Notes: generated by a model not told the origin, from the sequence alone. 64,000 bases of DNA from Candidatus Fibrimonadaceae bacterium (GCA_031281275.1 JAITFP010000087.1:38128-102127); one strand, 5' to 3'; shown: positions 27,096 to 36,712, counted from the first letter of the stretch. Numbers and translations: made by a program.

Positions 27096-28922
27096 TCAAT
27101 CATCATCATCGCCACTCTGCCCACTTGGGCTAGAGAGCGAAAGCACAGCGAGGAATGCTTTTTGAGGAACCTCAACGGAACCTATATTCTTCATTCGCTT
27201 TTTGCCCTCTTTTTGCTTTTCCAATAGCTTGCGCTTGCGAGTTATATCGCCGCCATAGCATTTTGCTAACACGTCTTTGCGAACCGCTTTAACAGTTGTG
27301 CGGCTAATTATTTTGCCGCCAATTGCGCCCTGAATTGCAACATCAAATTGCTGGCGAGGAATTAGGTCTTTTAATTTTACGCAAATAGCGTGCGCATAAT
27401 GCTGGGCTTTTTCCCTGTGAATAATAACAGAAAAAGCATCAACGGGGTCGCCGTTCAAAAGAATATCCAATTTAATCAAAGGATTTTCTTTGTAGCCAGC
27501 TTGTTCATAATCAAGCCCAGCATAGCCTCTGCTCACAGATTTTAGTCTATCGTAAAAATCAAACATAACTTCTGCAAGCGGGAGTTCATAATGCAGAATA
27601 ACTTTGTTTTCGTCTAAGTAATCCATTGTGCCAAATGTTCCGCGTTTTTCTTCTGCAAGTTGCATAAGGGGACCAACATAATCTTTGGGCGTGAAAATTT
27701 GCGCTTTAATATAGGGTTCTTCTATATGGTCGTAGCGGCTTGCATCGGGGAGTTTGCTTGGACTTTCTATGGGTATCATCTCTCCGCTTGTCATGTAAAC
27801 GCGGTATTCCACGTTTGGAACGGTGGTTATTATATCCACATTGAATTCGCGGTCAAGGCGTTCTTGCACAATTTCCATATGCAAAAGCCCCAAAAATCCC
27901 GTGCGAAATCCAAAGCCAAGCGCACCGGAACTCTCTGGTTCCCAAACAAGGGCGGAATCGTTTAATTTCAATTTTTCCAAAGCTTCGCGCAGGTTTTTGT
28001 AATCTTCGGGGTTTATTGGATAAATGCCGCTGAAAATCATCGGCTTAACTTCTTTGTAGCCAGCAAGCGGCTCGGCAGCTGGGTTTGCGCAATCTGTCAG
28101 AGTGTCGCCTATTTTCACATCGGATAAGGTTTTTATGTTTGCAAGGACATAACCTACCATTCCAGCTCCTAGGGCTGGTCTGGCATCGCGTTTCATTGAG
28201 AAGGTGCCAACTTCGGTCACCATATATTCGCCACCGGTTTTCATCATGCGTATTTTTGTGCCAGCTTTTATAGTTCCTTCCATAACTCGTATATAACTTA
28301 TAACGCCTCTATAAGAATCATAAACAGAGTCAAAAACAAGGGCTTTGAGTGGGGCAGAGGAGTCACCTTTTGGCGGTGGAATTTCGTCTGCGATTTTTTC
28401 CAAAACCTCTCCAACATTTATTCCAGCTTTTGCGCTTATACGTGGAATTTTGTCTGGGTCGTAGCCCAGCAAATCGCCAATGCTGTGTGCCACTGCATCT
28501 GGGTTTGCCCCTGGTAAATCAATTTTATTTATCACAGGAATTATGGTTAAATTATTGTCCATTGCCAAATATAAATTGGAAAGCGTTTGTGCTTCTATGC
28601 CCTGTGAGGCATCCACCACTAAAATTGCTCCTTCGCAAGCTGCGAGCGAGCGGCTAACCTCATAAGTGAAATCAACGTGCCCCGGAGTGTCTATCATATT
28701 AAATAGATATTCTTTGCCTCCTTTTTCATAAACCATTCTTATGGCGTGGGCTTTTATTGTTATGCCCCTCTCACGTTCCAAATCCATATCGTCTAAAAGC
28801 TGTTCCATCATCTCGTTTTTGGAAACAGTGCCAGTTAGTTCAATAAGCCTATCTGCAAGCGTACTTTTGCCGTGGTCTATGTGCGCTATTATGCTAAAAT
28901 TTCGTATGTTGTTGGTTTGCAT
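27096..28922 (-). CDS. lepA: Elongation factor 4 (LepA)
   Basis: Ribosome-associated translational GTPase that can back-translocate or assist ribosome function. G1 is AHIDHGKST near residues 13-21, G3 DTPGHVDF and G4 NKIDLP. The LepA-specific C-terminal domain ([25 protein letters not shown]...[16 protein letters not shown]) is complete. Length 608 aa, normal, with a short acidic tail (SGDDDD). The ATG at 28922 is 8 nt after a TATATT, with no RBS, so leaderless expression is likely. Confidence 0.97.
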   Translation of the reverse strand: MQTNNIRNFSIIAHIDHGKSTLADRLIELTGTVSKNEMMEQLLDDMDLERERGITIKAHAIRMVYEKGGKEYLFNMIDTPGHVDFTYEVSRSLAACEGAILVVDASQGIEAQTLSNLYLAMDNNLTIIPVINKIDLPGANPDAVAHSIGDLLGYDPDKIPRISAKAGINVGEVLEKIADEIPPPKGDSSAPLKALVFDSVYDSYRGVISYIRVMEGTIKAGTKIRMMKTGGEYMVTEVGTFSMKRDARPALGAGMVGYVLANIKTLSDVKIGDTLTDCANPAAEPLAGYKEVKPMIFSGIYPINPEDYKNLREALEKLKLNDSALVWEPESSGALGFGFRTGFLGLLHMEIVQERLDREFNVDIITTVPNVEYRVYMTSGEMIPIESPSKLPDASRYDHIEEPYIKAQIFTPKDYVGPLMQLAEEKRGTFGTMDYLDENKVILHYELPLAEVMFDFYDRLKSVSRGYAGLDYEQAGYKENPLIKLDILLNGDPVDAFSVIIHREKAQHYAHAICVKLKDLIPRQQFDVAIQGAIGGKIISRTTVKAVRKDVLAKCYGGDITRKRKLLEKQKEGKKRMKNIGSVEVPQKAFLAVLSLSSPSGQSGDDDD

Positions 28923-28930
28923 CAGGTAAG

Positions 28931-28936
28931 AATATA
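28931..28936 (-). promoter_or_regulatory. Leaderless-type -10 element of lepA
   Basis: TATATT on the minus strand, 8 nt before the lepA ATG and preceded by a T-rich stretch. Confidence 0.45.
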
Positions 28937-28978
28937 GATAAAAATTCGCGTTTTTTTCTACATTAAAAGAGAATCAAT

Positions 28979-29545
28979 ATGAAAACTCAAAATCTGTTAA
29001 AATCAATTGTCTTTGCATTGCCGCTGCTTATTACATCTTGCGATAGTGATAATACCGATTCTAGGGACGGAAAAAAGTATGGAACTGTGAAAATTGGAGA
29101 CCAAATTTGGATGTCGGAGAATTTGAACTATGCGGCAGAAGGCAGCAAGTGCTATGGTAATGAGCCTGCTAACTGCCAAAAATTTGGTCGCCTTTATACT
29201 TGGATGTTGGCTCAGACAGCTTGCCCCAAAGGTTGGCATTTGCCAAGCAATGATGAATGGCAAATTCTTGTGAATTTCACAGGCGGGAGGAATCTCAAGG
29301 CATCTAGGGGTTGGAGCGGTGCTGGCAATGGTAAAGACACGTATGGTTTTTCTGGCTTGCCGGGCGGCTATGGCATTTCTGATGGTTATTTCCTCAATAC
29401 TGGCTACATAGGCTATTGGTGGACTTCTAGTGAAGATAATAGCGACTACGCTTTTAGTCGAGATATGGTTTACGATGACGAGACTGTTTATTACAACGAC
29501 AATGACAAGAGTAACTTGTACAGTGTTCGTTGTATTAAGAACTAA
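28979..29545 (+). CDS. Small FISUMP lipoprotein
   Basis: 188 aa with lipoprotein signal (MKTQNLLKSIVFALPLLITSC) followed almost directly by one FISUMP domain: IGDQIWMSENLNYAAEGSKCY, FGRLYTW, ACPKGWHLPSNDEWQ, YGFSGLPGGYG, WWTSSEDNSDYAF and final YSVRCIKN. The last 30 residues are rich in Asp, Asn, Tyr and Ser and align with the variable-looking end of the FISUMP gene at 24.8-26.3 kb. Codons are mixed AAT/AAC and GAT/GAC, and no hairpins follow. It is divergent from lepA and convergent with GH8. Surface-exposed lipoprotein of unknown ligand. Confidence 0.85.
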   Translation: MKTQNLLKSIVFALPLLITSCDSDNTDSRDGKKYGTVKIGDQIWMSENLNYAAEGSKCYGNEPANCQKFGRLYTWMLAQTACPKGWHLPSNDEWQILVNFTGGRNLKASRGWSGAGNGKDTYGFSGLPGGYGISDGYFLNTGYIGYWWTSSEDNSDYAFSRDMVYDDETVYYNDNDKSNLYSVRCIKN

Positions 29546-29547
29546 AT

Positions 29548-31737
29548 TTATTTCACCATCACTTTAACAGTTTGTTTCCAAGACCGGCTAGTTGCTTTAA
29601 CAACGTACAAACCTTGTGGCAAATCTGCCAATTGCACAATATAGTTGCCAGATTCAAACTTTAACTTGCGAATTGTATTGCCTTTCAAATCAAAAATTTG
29701 AATTCCAGTACTGTTTAGAGCTTGCAAGTTTACGCTGCCCAGCATTGGGTTGAGGGCATTGCTATGCACGAGTTGCGGCAAAACAATGGATATTTCGCTA
29801 TTGCTGGAAGAAGATGTTGTTGTTGAGTTAGAACTAGAACTGCTGCTTTTTGCAGAGCTTGAACTAACTACTACGTTTGAACTGCTAGATGAAGTTGAGC
29901 CAGCTACATTTGAACTACTGCTTTTCGCAGAACTTGAACTGCTAGTACCACCGCCACTGCATTGCGATGCAGGCTTTTCAGCAGGGAAAGTTAGGTTGCT
30001 GCCAATGCAATAGAAATCTTTTATTGACAAAGAACCACTTTTTGTGGAAAGCCCACCTTTAACTTCCCAAGAAAACGCTTCTATTTCGTCTAGTTTAAAG
30101 GGAACACTTATTCCCCAAGCCTCCTGTGCGAGTTCTGATGTTGGCACCAATACATCTGTCCAAGCGGTGGTAGCTGTTGAAACCTGCATTTGATGGTAAT
30201 TGTAGTCTGTAACTTTTGTTGATATCGTTTTAAAATTGTGAGCTGCTCCTTTGTATTTATATTTGAACCCCCCTGTACAGTTTGAGAGTTTATAACCTGA
30301 ACCATTATTCACGGCATCTAAACCTATGGTTACATAAGGTTCGTACTCAAATTGACCTTTATCAAGAGTATATTGGTCTATTTTAACAACCCAATCACTG
30401 CCGTCTTGCATAACCACGTTGTAATCGGTTATTTCTTCGCATTGCTTAGTTTGTTTATTATAGGTTATGTTTTTGAATGTGGTGTTTTTTATAGTAGAAG
30501 CACCTTTATCGCCCTTATCCGTAAACACATACCAAGGCTCCCAAGTTCTTGCAAAATTTCTGTCTGCTACGCTTTCGTTTGCTGCCTTATCAAGTTTATC
30601 TATTTGCAAACCATCTACCGTGCCGCCAGTGCAGCAATTATCTCCTTTCAATGCTTTCAAGTTTGGCATATTTCCGCTTGCGAGCAACCCTGTTAAAACC
30701 TGCAAAGCGGTATTGTAATAAGACGCACCAGAGAGACCCATCAATGTATTCCAGCGACTATTCATTTCTGTTTGATTTGTAGAAGCCGAATAAGCGTTCA
30801 TAAATGGTCCTATAAATGTTGCGTTATCTGGGTAACCTGATTTATTTGCTGAGACAACTTTTCCAAGCAAGGTTTTAGCAGTTGCATGACCAAACCAAGC
30901 ATTAGCCCAAGCCAAACGCCAAGGAACGCGAGCTGCATCGTAGCTATAACTTGTGCCTTTGGAGCTTGGGGTTCCATCGTCTTTGCACCAGTCGGAGAAT
31001 AAGCTTGAACTGGCTTTGTTATTGTTTTGTGTGAGCAAAGTGTAGTTTGCGGTTATAACACTTTCCCATTTAGATTTAGCGGTGGAGAGGGTTTCAATTT
31101 GTTTGAAAATTTCAAAGGCGGCAGGGCTAATATAGCTGGGATTTCTTTCTTCGTCCCACTCAGCACCTGGTTTATGCAAATTATTCGCGCTAATTTCTTG
31201 CTGCCTGATTGTTGCGATTAAAGCCTGGGCATCGTCTAGGTATTTTTTGTCTCCGAATTGATAATATGCCATTACAAGGGCAACTCCAGTGTCAAATTCT
31301 GCATCAGAAGCGGAATTTGATGCGTTTTCTTCTGTGGAAACACTGCTAAAACCATTTATTTTCCAGCTCATTAAGCCACTTTTGTTTTTCCATTTATTAT
31401 AATATTTCCATAGTTTGTCAAATTGGGTTTGATAGCTTTTTGAGGCATCGCTAAAATAAACCATCATTAGCATACCATAAGCTATGCCCTCTGAAACGGT
31501 CATATTTGCGTCATCAAATCTGATGCGAGCACAATCATTGGTGCCGCTGCAGTTGCCTTCTACGTAAAATCTGCTGTAAAAATCATCAAACTTGGATTTT
31601 AAGGTTGTGCTGGCATTAGATGCAGTTGTATTTATTGTTGAATTGCCATAGCTTTTATTTTGCGGATATGGGTAATTAACCGCAGAATACGCAAAAAGCG
31701 TTGCGAGTGCCAAGATGGCTGTTATTTTTTTGAGCAT
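29548..31737 (-). CDS. Secreted GH8 beta-glucanase, second paralogue, with binding module
   Basis: The start at 31737 gives MLKKITAILALATLFAYS, the same signal peptide as the first GH8, and fits the GGGGG ribosome-binding site; an ATG at 31752 adds five residues. The GH8 domain shows VSEGIAYGM (acid Glu) and ASDAEFDTGVAL. A C-terminal beta-sandwich module (about 390-600; YNVVMQDGSDWVVKIDQYTLDKGQ...) matches that of the first GH8. A long poly-Ser linker then leads to a sorting domain ending LPQGLYVVKATSRSWKQTVKVMV, which is the subtype of the third GH8 rather than the first, suggesting domain shuffling. Extracellular glucan hydrolysis is expected. Confidence 0.92.
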   Translation of the reverse strand: MLKKITAILALATLFAYSAVNYPYPQNKSYGNSTINTTASNASTTLKSKFDDFYSRFYVEGNCSGTNDCARIRFDDANMTVSEGIAYGMLMMVYFSDASKSYQTQFDKLWKYYNKWKNKSGLMSWKINGFSSVSTEENASNSASDAEFDTGVALVMAYYQFGDKKYLDDAQALIATIRQQEISANNLHKPGAEWDEERNPSYISPAAFEIFKQIETLSTAKSKWESVITANYTLLTQNNNKASSSLFSDWCKDDGTPSSKGTSYSYDAARVPWRLAWANAWFGHATAKTLLGKVVSANKSGYPDNATFIGPFMNAYSASTNQTEMNSRWNTLMGLSGASYYNTALQVLTGLLASGNMPNLKALKGDNCCTGGTVDGLQIDKLDKAANESVADRNFARTWEPWYVFTDKGDKGASTIKNTTFKNITYNKQTKQCEEITDYNVVMQDGSDWVVKIDQYTLDKGQFEYEPYVTIGLDAVNNGSGYKLSNCTGGFKYKYKGAAHNFKTISTKVTDYNYHQMQVSTATTAWTDVLVPTSELAQEAWGISVPFKLDEIEAFSWEVKGGLSTKSGSLSIKDFYCIGSNLTFPAEKPASQCSGGGTSSSSSAKSSSSNVAGSTSSSSSNVVVSSSSAKSSSSSSNSTTTSSSSNSEISIVLPQLVHSNALNPMLGSVNLQALNSTGIQIFDLKGNTIRKLKFESGNYIVQLADLPQGLYVVKATSRSWKQTVKVMVK

Positions 31738-31769
31738 AGAGAATACCCCCATTTAAAACTAAAAACTGC

Positions 31770-31784
31770 CTATATTAAATATAG
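31770..31784 (-). promoter_or_regulatory. Palindromic promoter/operator of the second GH8 gene
   Basis: CTATATT-N-AATATAG, perfectly palindromic, followed on the minus strand by a leader nearly identical to that at 19729-19759 (AGTTTTTAG, then AAATGGGGG). Shared with the first GH8 gene. Confidence 0.55.
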
Positions 31785-31796
31785 TAAATTCCGCCA

Positions 31797-32963
31797 TTAG
31801 TCTTCCATAATGCAACGAACACTAAAGAAATTGGACTTATTGAAGATACTGCTCTCATAAGAGTAGATTTCCTTCTCTTCTTCAAAAGATATTTTTTGAC
31901 CATAAGCAGCACCTGTGGTATTGCTAGGTGTGGCAGTCCACCAAATGTTAACATTACTATCGTCTAGCAGAAGGGCAAAACCGTAATCATCTGTATCAAG
32001 ATAACCCATTAAAGTTTCCCATTCATAATTTTCTGGCAAACGCCAGCCTCTTGGACAAACTGTTATGGCTTTATCCCAATTATAAAGCCTGCCGTATATA
32101 CTGCAGTTTGTTTCATTGTCATCGTAACAGTTGCTGCTGTTTGTAATGTAGTTCAAATTCTCTGCCATCCACGTTTGAAAACCTATAACAATGGTTTTAT
32201 AACTTTTTCCATTGCGGGTATCGGTAAATTTATTATATTTGGTTACTTCGCCATTAAAGGAACAGTAATCTGTTAATGGATTGAACCAAGCATCATCGCA
32301 AAGTTTGTTCAAAACATTGTTTTGGCAGCTCAAATTTTCATTGGAGTCATCGTACCAGCCATTTCCACACCGTGTTTCAATAATGTTGTTTTGGCAGCGA
32401 AGAGTGGATGTAGAGGCATCGTACCAACTATTGCCGCATTTAGTTTCAATCACATTGTTTTGGCATTTCAAATTTTCATTAGAGGTATTGTACCAACCAC
32501 TTCCGCACATCGTCTCAAGCACATTGTTTTGGCAACGAAGATTTGACTTAGATGCATCGTACCAACTATCGCCGCATCTCGTCTCAATCACACTGTCTTG
32601 GCAATTAAAATTGGACTTAGATGCATCGTACCAACTATTGCCGCACTTCGTCTCAATCACATTGTTTTGGCAACGAATAGTAGGTTTAGAGATATCGTAC
32701 CAACCACTGCCGCACGTTTTTTCAACCACTTTGTTTTGGCAACGAAAAGAGAGGTTAGAGGCATCGTACCAACCATTGCCGCATTTGCTTTCTACGATAC
32801 TATCTTTTTTATTGCATCTCAGTTCATTCACTTTCGGATAGTTCCATTCACCGCAAGTTGTATCTTGAAAATTTTTTGCTTCTCTGTCGTGAACATTATC
32901 CCGCTCATAGTTTGCGCAAGATAAAACAAAGAACGCAAGCAGCATTAAAAATCTCAGAACCAT
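31797..32963 (-). CDS. Repeat-containing FISUMP lipoprotein
   Basis: Starts inside the upstream PEGA gene (10-bp overlap). Lipoprotein signal MVLRFLMLLAFFVLSCANYE. Residues 61-221 hold seven tandem 23-aa repeats of the form CGxxWYDxSxxxxxCQNxVxExx, with degenerate copies on both sides; each has two cysteines and a Trp-Tyr, suggesting small disulphide-bonded beta modules. A FISUMP domain follows (about 265-388) with IGFQTWMAENLNYI, YGRLYNWDKAITVCPRGWRLPEN and final FFSVRCIMED. It is paired with the upstream membrane protein exactly as in the pair at 23.8-26.3 kb. Likely cell-surface; ligand unknown. Confidence 0.85.
   Translation of the reverse strand: MVLRFLMLLAFFVLSCANYERDNVHDREAKNFQDTTCGEWNYPKVNELRCNKKDSIVESKCGNGWYDASNLSFRCQNKVVEKTCGSGWYDISKPTIRCQNNVIETKCGNSWYDASKSNFNCQDSVIETRCGDSWYDASKSNLRCQNNVLETMCGSGWYNTSNENLKCQNNVIETKCGNSWYDASTSTLRCQNNIIETRCGNGWYDDSNENLSCQNNVLNKLCDDAWFNPLTDYCSFNGEVTKYNKFTDTRNGKSYKTIVIGFQTWMAENLNYITNSSNCYDDNETNCSIYGRLYNWDKAITVCPRGWRLPENYEWETLMGYLDTDDYGFALLLDDSNVNIWWTATPSNTTGAAYGQKISFEEEKEIYSYESSIFNKSNFFSVRCIMED
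32301..32783 (-). repeat. Seven tandem 69-bp coding repeats
   Basis: Each unit encodes 23 residues beginning CG and containing WYD or WYN and CQN or CQD. The units differ at several positions, so this is an old rather than newly expanded array. Confidence 0.85.
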
Positions 32964-35188
32964 ATATGTACTCCTATTCCCGAAAACAAAAGAACACTTC
33001 CAATTATGTAATAGAAGTTTCTATCTTTTTTCTTCTCTTCATATTTATCCCATGAATCATTAAATTTGCTCTGCTTTTCCTTTACATCCAAACTCAATTT
33101 GGAATAATTCTTGTAATAATCCTCGGCATCTGCATTTGCAGAAAGTCCAATACCTAAAAATATCGCTCCAGCAAAATTAAGCACCGTGCCTCCCAAAGTA
33201 CTTAAGAATATGGATTTTTCATAAGTGTATTCAGCTAGATTTGTTTCTGATAATCTTATTTTGATATTATTTTCTGGTTCCATAATTGCTATTTCCGAAC
33301 AGAAGGGAACACTGCCTTTGAACGGTGTTTTACCAATCTCCTGCTGGTTTACAAAAATGGGTTCTTCAACGTTCTTCCATTTGTATGTTGCATTTAAAGA
33401 CACTTGGCTTTGTTTAAGCACAATTTTTTTCGTCACATCAATATTCACGTTATCTCCTTTTTTTACAGACACGCTATCAACAATATTTTCGTAGCACCTA
33501 TGAGTTAATTTAATAGAATACTTACTGCCTGGAAAAATTCTAATATCACCAAAAAGAAAAGGTTTGCCATTTAGGGTAAAATTCCATTGTTCATAACGAC
33601 CTATGTCGTTTAAATAATCGGGCTCTTTTACAGTCAATATTCCAAAATTCGGTGACAATTTTATATTGACATACCTATCTCCTGTTAAATTAATTGCCGT
33701 ATTTACCGAATCGTAAAAATCTTTGGTAAAGCTTATGTTATATTTGCCTTCTTGAAGTTCAATTTTGCATGGCGTTGCAGGGCAGCCGCTTGTGGAAGAT
33801 CCATTGAATTTTAAAGCCGCGCCAGCCGGTTCGCTAACTACATTTATAGGAAATGTAGTTTTTCTTTTCTTTGCATCAACATATTGCAAACAACGAATGC
33901 CAAATAAATTGCTCTTGCCAAATGTTTCCTCGCTTAAAAAACCGTTCAATCGCTTTGCCAGCCAGCCGTAGGCACCATTTGCATTGGACTCTGTGGAACT
34001 CCACCAATAGCTTAAATCACCAACACCGGAATAGCGATTGGAATGACCAAAGCCATTTGGCAAAGCTGCAAAGCCGTAGGTATCTGTGCCGCCAAAGTTC
34101 GTTGCTTTCAATTTTCCTCCAGCATTTACCATTCCTCCAACATAGTTTACTAACATTTTCCATTCCGTATCCGATGGCAAATACCAACCTGTGGGGCAAG
34201 CTGTTCTTGCTGTTTCCAAATCAAAGAGCTTACCGTAGGCAGCACAGTTATCGGCGTTATTATCGTAACATACGCTACCGTCTATATTGTTGTTTAAATT
34301 TTTTGCCAACCAAATTTGCTCTCCTATTAAAACCGCTTCATAGTTTTCGTCTTCATGCTGAACGGGAGTTTTTAAAAATATGCCGTTGGCATTGATATCT
34401 GGCTTGCATTCCATTAAATCTGGGTTATAAGCTTGTGGGTTTATGCCGCATTTAGCCACAACAACGTTGCTTTTATCGTAGCAAGAATGCGTTACAGGAT
34501 TATACCAATCATCTCCGCATTTAAGTTGTATAACATTGTCTTCGCATCTTTGTGTTGTTGGGTTATACGGTATGTTGTTGCATAAGGCACGATTAGCAAT
34601 ATCGCCAATGCAGAGATGAGTTGTTGGGTTATATTCCATGCCATCGCATTTATCGTAAACTGCACCATCGTAGCAGAATTTTTTTTCTGGGTTAAATATA
34701 AAATCGCATTTTTTTAAAACAGGCTCATTTATAACAGGGCTTAAATTAGGCATATTGGTATTGGCTGTCCCGGGAACAGGGCTTGTGTCATTAGCCTTGC
34801 CAGCAAGAGTACCAACACCTGTGGTTATTAGATTTGAAGCTACATCTCCTATAGCTTTTTTTCCCATTTTTTTTGCCAACTCAATGCCTATATCCTTAAT
34901 GGTGATGGCTATCTGAGTCGGGTTTTCTGGGAATACCTTCGCGCAACCCACGGTTATGCCTACGCTTGTCACTTCGCTGTCCTTAGGTTTCCCAAATGGG
35001 AGTTTTAACTTTACTTTTGTCTTTACCACCTCTACTGGCAAATCCGTTAAGAATGTTTTTACGTCGAAGTTTGGGTTTTTAGCTGGAAGGGCTAAAATTT
35101 CATCTATACACGCTTTAGGAAATCCTTGAGCAGAAATCATTTGGAATGCCAGAAGAATAATTATTAAACTGTATTTTAACTTTGCCAT
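32954..35188 (-). CDS. Large PEGA/FISUMP protein with C-terminal membrane helices
   Basis: 744 aa. Signal peptide MAKLKYSLIIILLAFQMISAQG. An unrecognised N-terminal region (about 25-160). Cys-rich modules (about 165-270; YNPTTHLC, YNPTTQRC, WYNPVTHSC). A FISUMP domain (about 275-435; IGEQIWLAKNLNNNIDGSVCY, ACPTGWYLPSDTEW, YWWSSTES). Two PEGA-like segments (about 445-640). A tail of two transmembrane helices around a coiled segment, ending GIGVHIWF. The tail and the overlap with the next FISUMP lipoprotein gene match the smaller pair at 23.8-26.3 kb, so it is an enlarged paralogue in which a FISUMP domain has been inserted. Envelope protein of unknown role. Confidence 0.8.
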   Translation of the reverse strand: MAKLKYSLIIILLAFQMISAQGFPKACIDEILALPAKNPNFDVKTFLTDLPVEVVKTKVKLKLPFGKPKDSEVTSVGITVGCAKVFPENPTQIAITIKDIGIELAKKMGKKAIGDVASNLITTGVGTLAGKANDTSPVPGTANTNMPNLSPVINEPVLKKCDFIFNPEKKFCYDGAVYDKCDGMEYNPTTHLCIGDIANRALCNNIPYNPTTQRCEDNVIQLKCGDDWYNPVTHSCYDKSNVVVAKCGINPQAYNPDLMECKPDINANGIFLKTPVQHEDENYEAVLIGEQIWLAKNLNNNIDGSVCYDNNADNCAAYGKLFDLETARTACPTGWYLPSDTEWKMLVNYVGGMVNAGGKLKATNFGGTDTYGFAALPNGFGHSNRYSGVGDLSYWWSSTESNANGAYGWLAKRLNGFLSEETFGKSNLFGIRCLQYVDAKKRKTTFPINVVSEPAGAALKFNGSSTSGCPATPCKIELQEGKYNISFTKDFYDSVNTAINLTGDRYVNIKLSPNFGILTVKEPDYLNDIGRYEQWNFTLNGKPFLFGDIRIFPGSKYSIKLTHRCYENIVDSVSVKKGDNVNIDVTKKIVLKQSQVSLNATYKWKNVEEPIFVNQQEIGKTPFKGSVPFCSEIAIMEPENNIKIRLSETNLAEYTYEKSIFLSTLGGTVLNFAGAIFLGIGLSANADAEDYYKNYSKLSLDVKEKQSKFNDSWDKYEEKKKDRNFYYIIGSVLLFSGIGVHIWF

Positions 35189-35240
35189 ATAATGTATATA
35201 AGATAGATATTTACTTGGGGGTGGATTTGTGGATTTCTAA

Positions 35241-36668
35241 TTATTTCATCATAACTTTAACCGTTTGCTTCCAAGAAGTACTGGTTGCTTTGACAATATA
35301 CAAGCCTCGCGGTAAATCTGCCAATTGTACAATATAGTTGCCAGGTTTGAACTTTAATATGCGAACTAGATTGCCTTTCAAATCAAAAATTTGAATCGTG
35401 GCATTGCTCATAACTTGCAAATTTACGCCGTTATTCATAGGGCTAAGGGCGTTGCTATGCACAATTTGCGGCAAAACAATGGGTGTTTCGTCTTCGCTGC
35501 TAGAAGAAGCTTCTTCGCTTGAACTGCTTGGCTCTGAACTTGAACTAGGTGGTGCTTCTGCCAAGGCTTTTAAGTTGGGCATATTGCCAGTTGCCAAAAG
35601 ACCAGTTAAAAGCTGCATTGATTTGTTGAAATAAGAGGCTTCGTTTTTCTTAATTAATTCTGCCCAATAGGTGTTTATTTTATCTTGATAGTTGCTGCTA
35701 ACTTGCATAGAATTCAACAAAGGTCCTATAAATGTTGAATTGTTGTCGGTTCTACCTTGCCCACTGGATACATCTATTGCTCCTTTTATGTCTGCCACCG
35801 CCTTGGTGCTTACCCAAGCAGCTAATTTGTCTAACAAGTCTTTTACATCTTGATGACCAAACCAAGCATAAGCCCAAGCCCAGCGCCAAGGAGCGCGTGA
35901 AGCATCATAACCAAAATTATTGTTGTCAACAGGACCGCCATTATCGTTGCACCAGTCAGAAGGAAGCCCTGTGCTTGAATTTTGGTTAGCTTTTAGCAAG
36001 GCATAGTTTTTGGCTAGGGCGGTTGTCCAAAAAGAATCATCCACTCTCTTAAAAAGCTCAAAAGCTGCCGGGCTAACATAGCTGGGGTTTCTTTTGCTGT
36101 TCCACATATCTCCGGGTTTATGAAGACCATTGGTTTCCATTTCATGTTGCTTTATTTTTCCAATTAGAGTTTGAGCATCGTTTAGATATTTTTGGTCTCC
36201 AAACTGGTAATATGCCATTTCAAGGGCAAAGGCAACATCAAACTCGGCATCGGTTGCGGCATTCCTTTCGGCAACGCCGGTAAAACCGGTTATTTTCCAA
36301 TTCATAAGTCCATTTTGGTTAAGGAAATTATTGTAATATTTCCAAAGTCTGTCGAACTCGGCTTGATAGCTTCTGGAAGCATCGCTGAAATAAACCATCA
36401 TTATCATACCGTATCCAATGCCTTCGGAAACAGTTTGCGCGGTATTATCAAATTTTATGCGACCCATAGTGTTGTCGCTGCTATTTTCGTAGTGGGAACC
36501 AAAAAAGCTATCAAATTTGGCTTTTAGGGCAGCAGATGCTCCGCTAGATGTCACTATAGCCCCATTGCTGTAATTGCTCTCTTGCGGATATGGATAGTTA
36601 ACCGCACCACTTGCAACTGTAAAAAGCGCTAAACAACACAAAATTGTTGCGAAAATCGCCTTATTCAT
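35241..36668 (-). CDS. Secreted GH8 beta-glucanase, third paralogue, without binding module
   Basis: 475 aa. Signal peptide MNKAIFATILCCLALFTVASG, then a GH8 domain with VSEGIGYGMIMMVYF (acid Glu) and ATDAEFDVAFAL, a short Ser/Glu linker (SSSSEPSSSSEEASSSSEDE) and a sorting domain ending LPRGLYIVKATSTSWKQTVKVMM. It lacks the beta-sandwich module of the other two GH8 proteins. The leader ends AAAAGGGGGTTCTT before the ATG, resembling the other GH8 leaders, but the palindrome at the -10 is absent (CTATATTATTC). Extracellular glucan hydrolysis expected. Confidence 0.92.
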   Translation of the reverse strand: MNKAIFATILCCLALFTVASGAVNYPYPQESNYSNGAIVTSSGASAALKAKFDSFFGSHYENSSDNTMGRIKFDNTAQTVSEGIGYGMIMMVYFSDASRSYQAEFDRLWKYYNNFLNQNGLMNWKITGFTGVAERNAATDAEFDVAFALEMAYYQFGDQKYLNDAQTLIGKIKQHEMETNGLHKPGDMWNSKRNPSYVSPAAFELFKRVDDSFWTTALAKNYALLKANQNSSTGLPSDWCNDNGGPVDNNNFGYDASRAPWRWAWAYAWFGHQDVKDLLDKLAAWVSTKAVADIKGAIDVSSGQGRTDNNSTFIGPLLNSMQVSSNYQDKINTYWAELIKKNEASYFNKSMQLLTGLLATGNMPNLKALAEAPPSSSSEPSSSSEEASSSSEDETPIVLPQIVHSNALSPMNNGVNLQVMSNATIQIFDLKGNLVRILKFKPGNYIVQLADLPRGLYIVKATSTSWKQTVKVMMK

Positions 36669-36712
36669 AAGAACCCCCTTTTAAAGACCATCGTTGAATA
36701 ATATAGAAAAAA

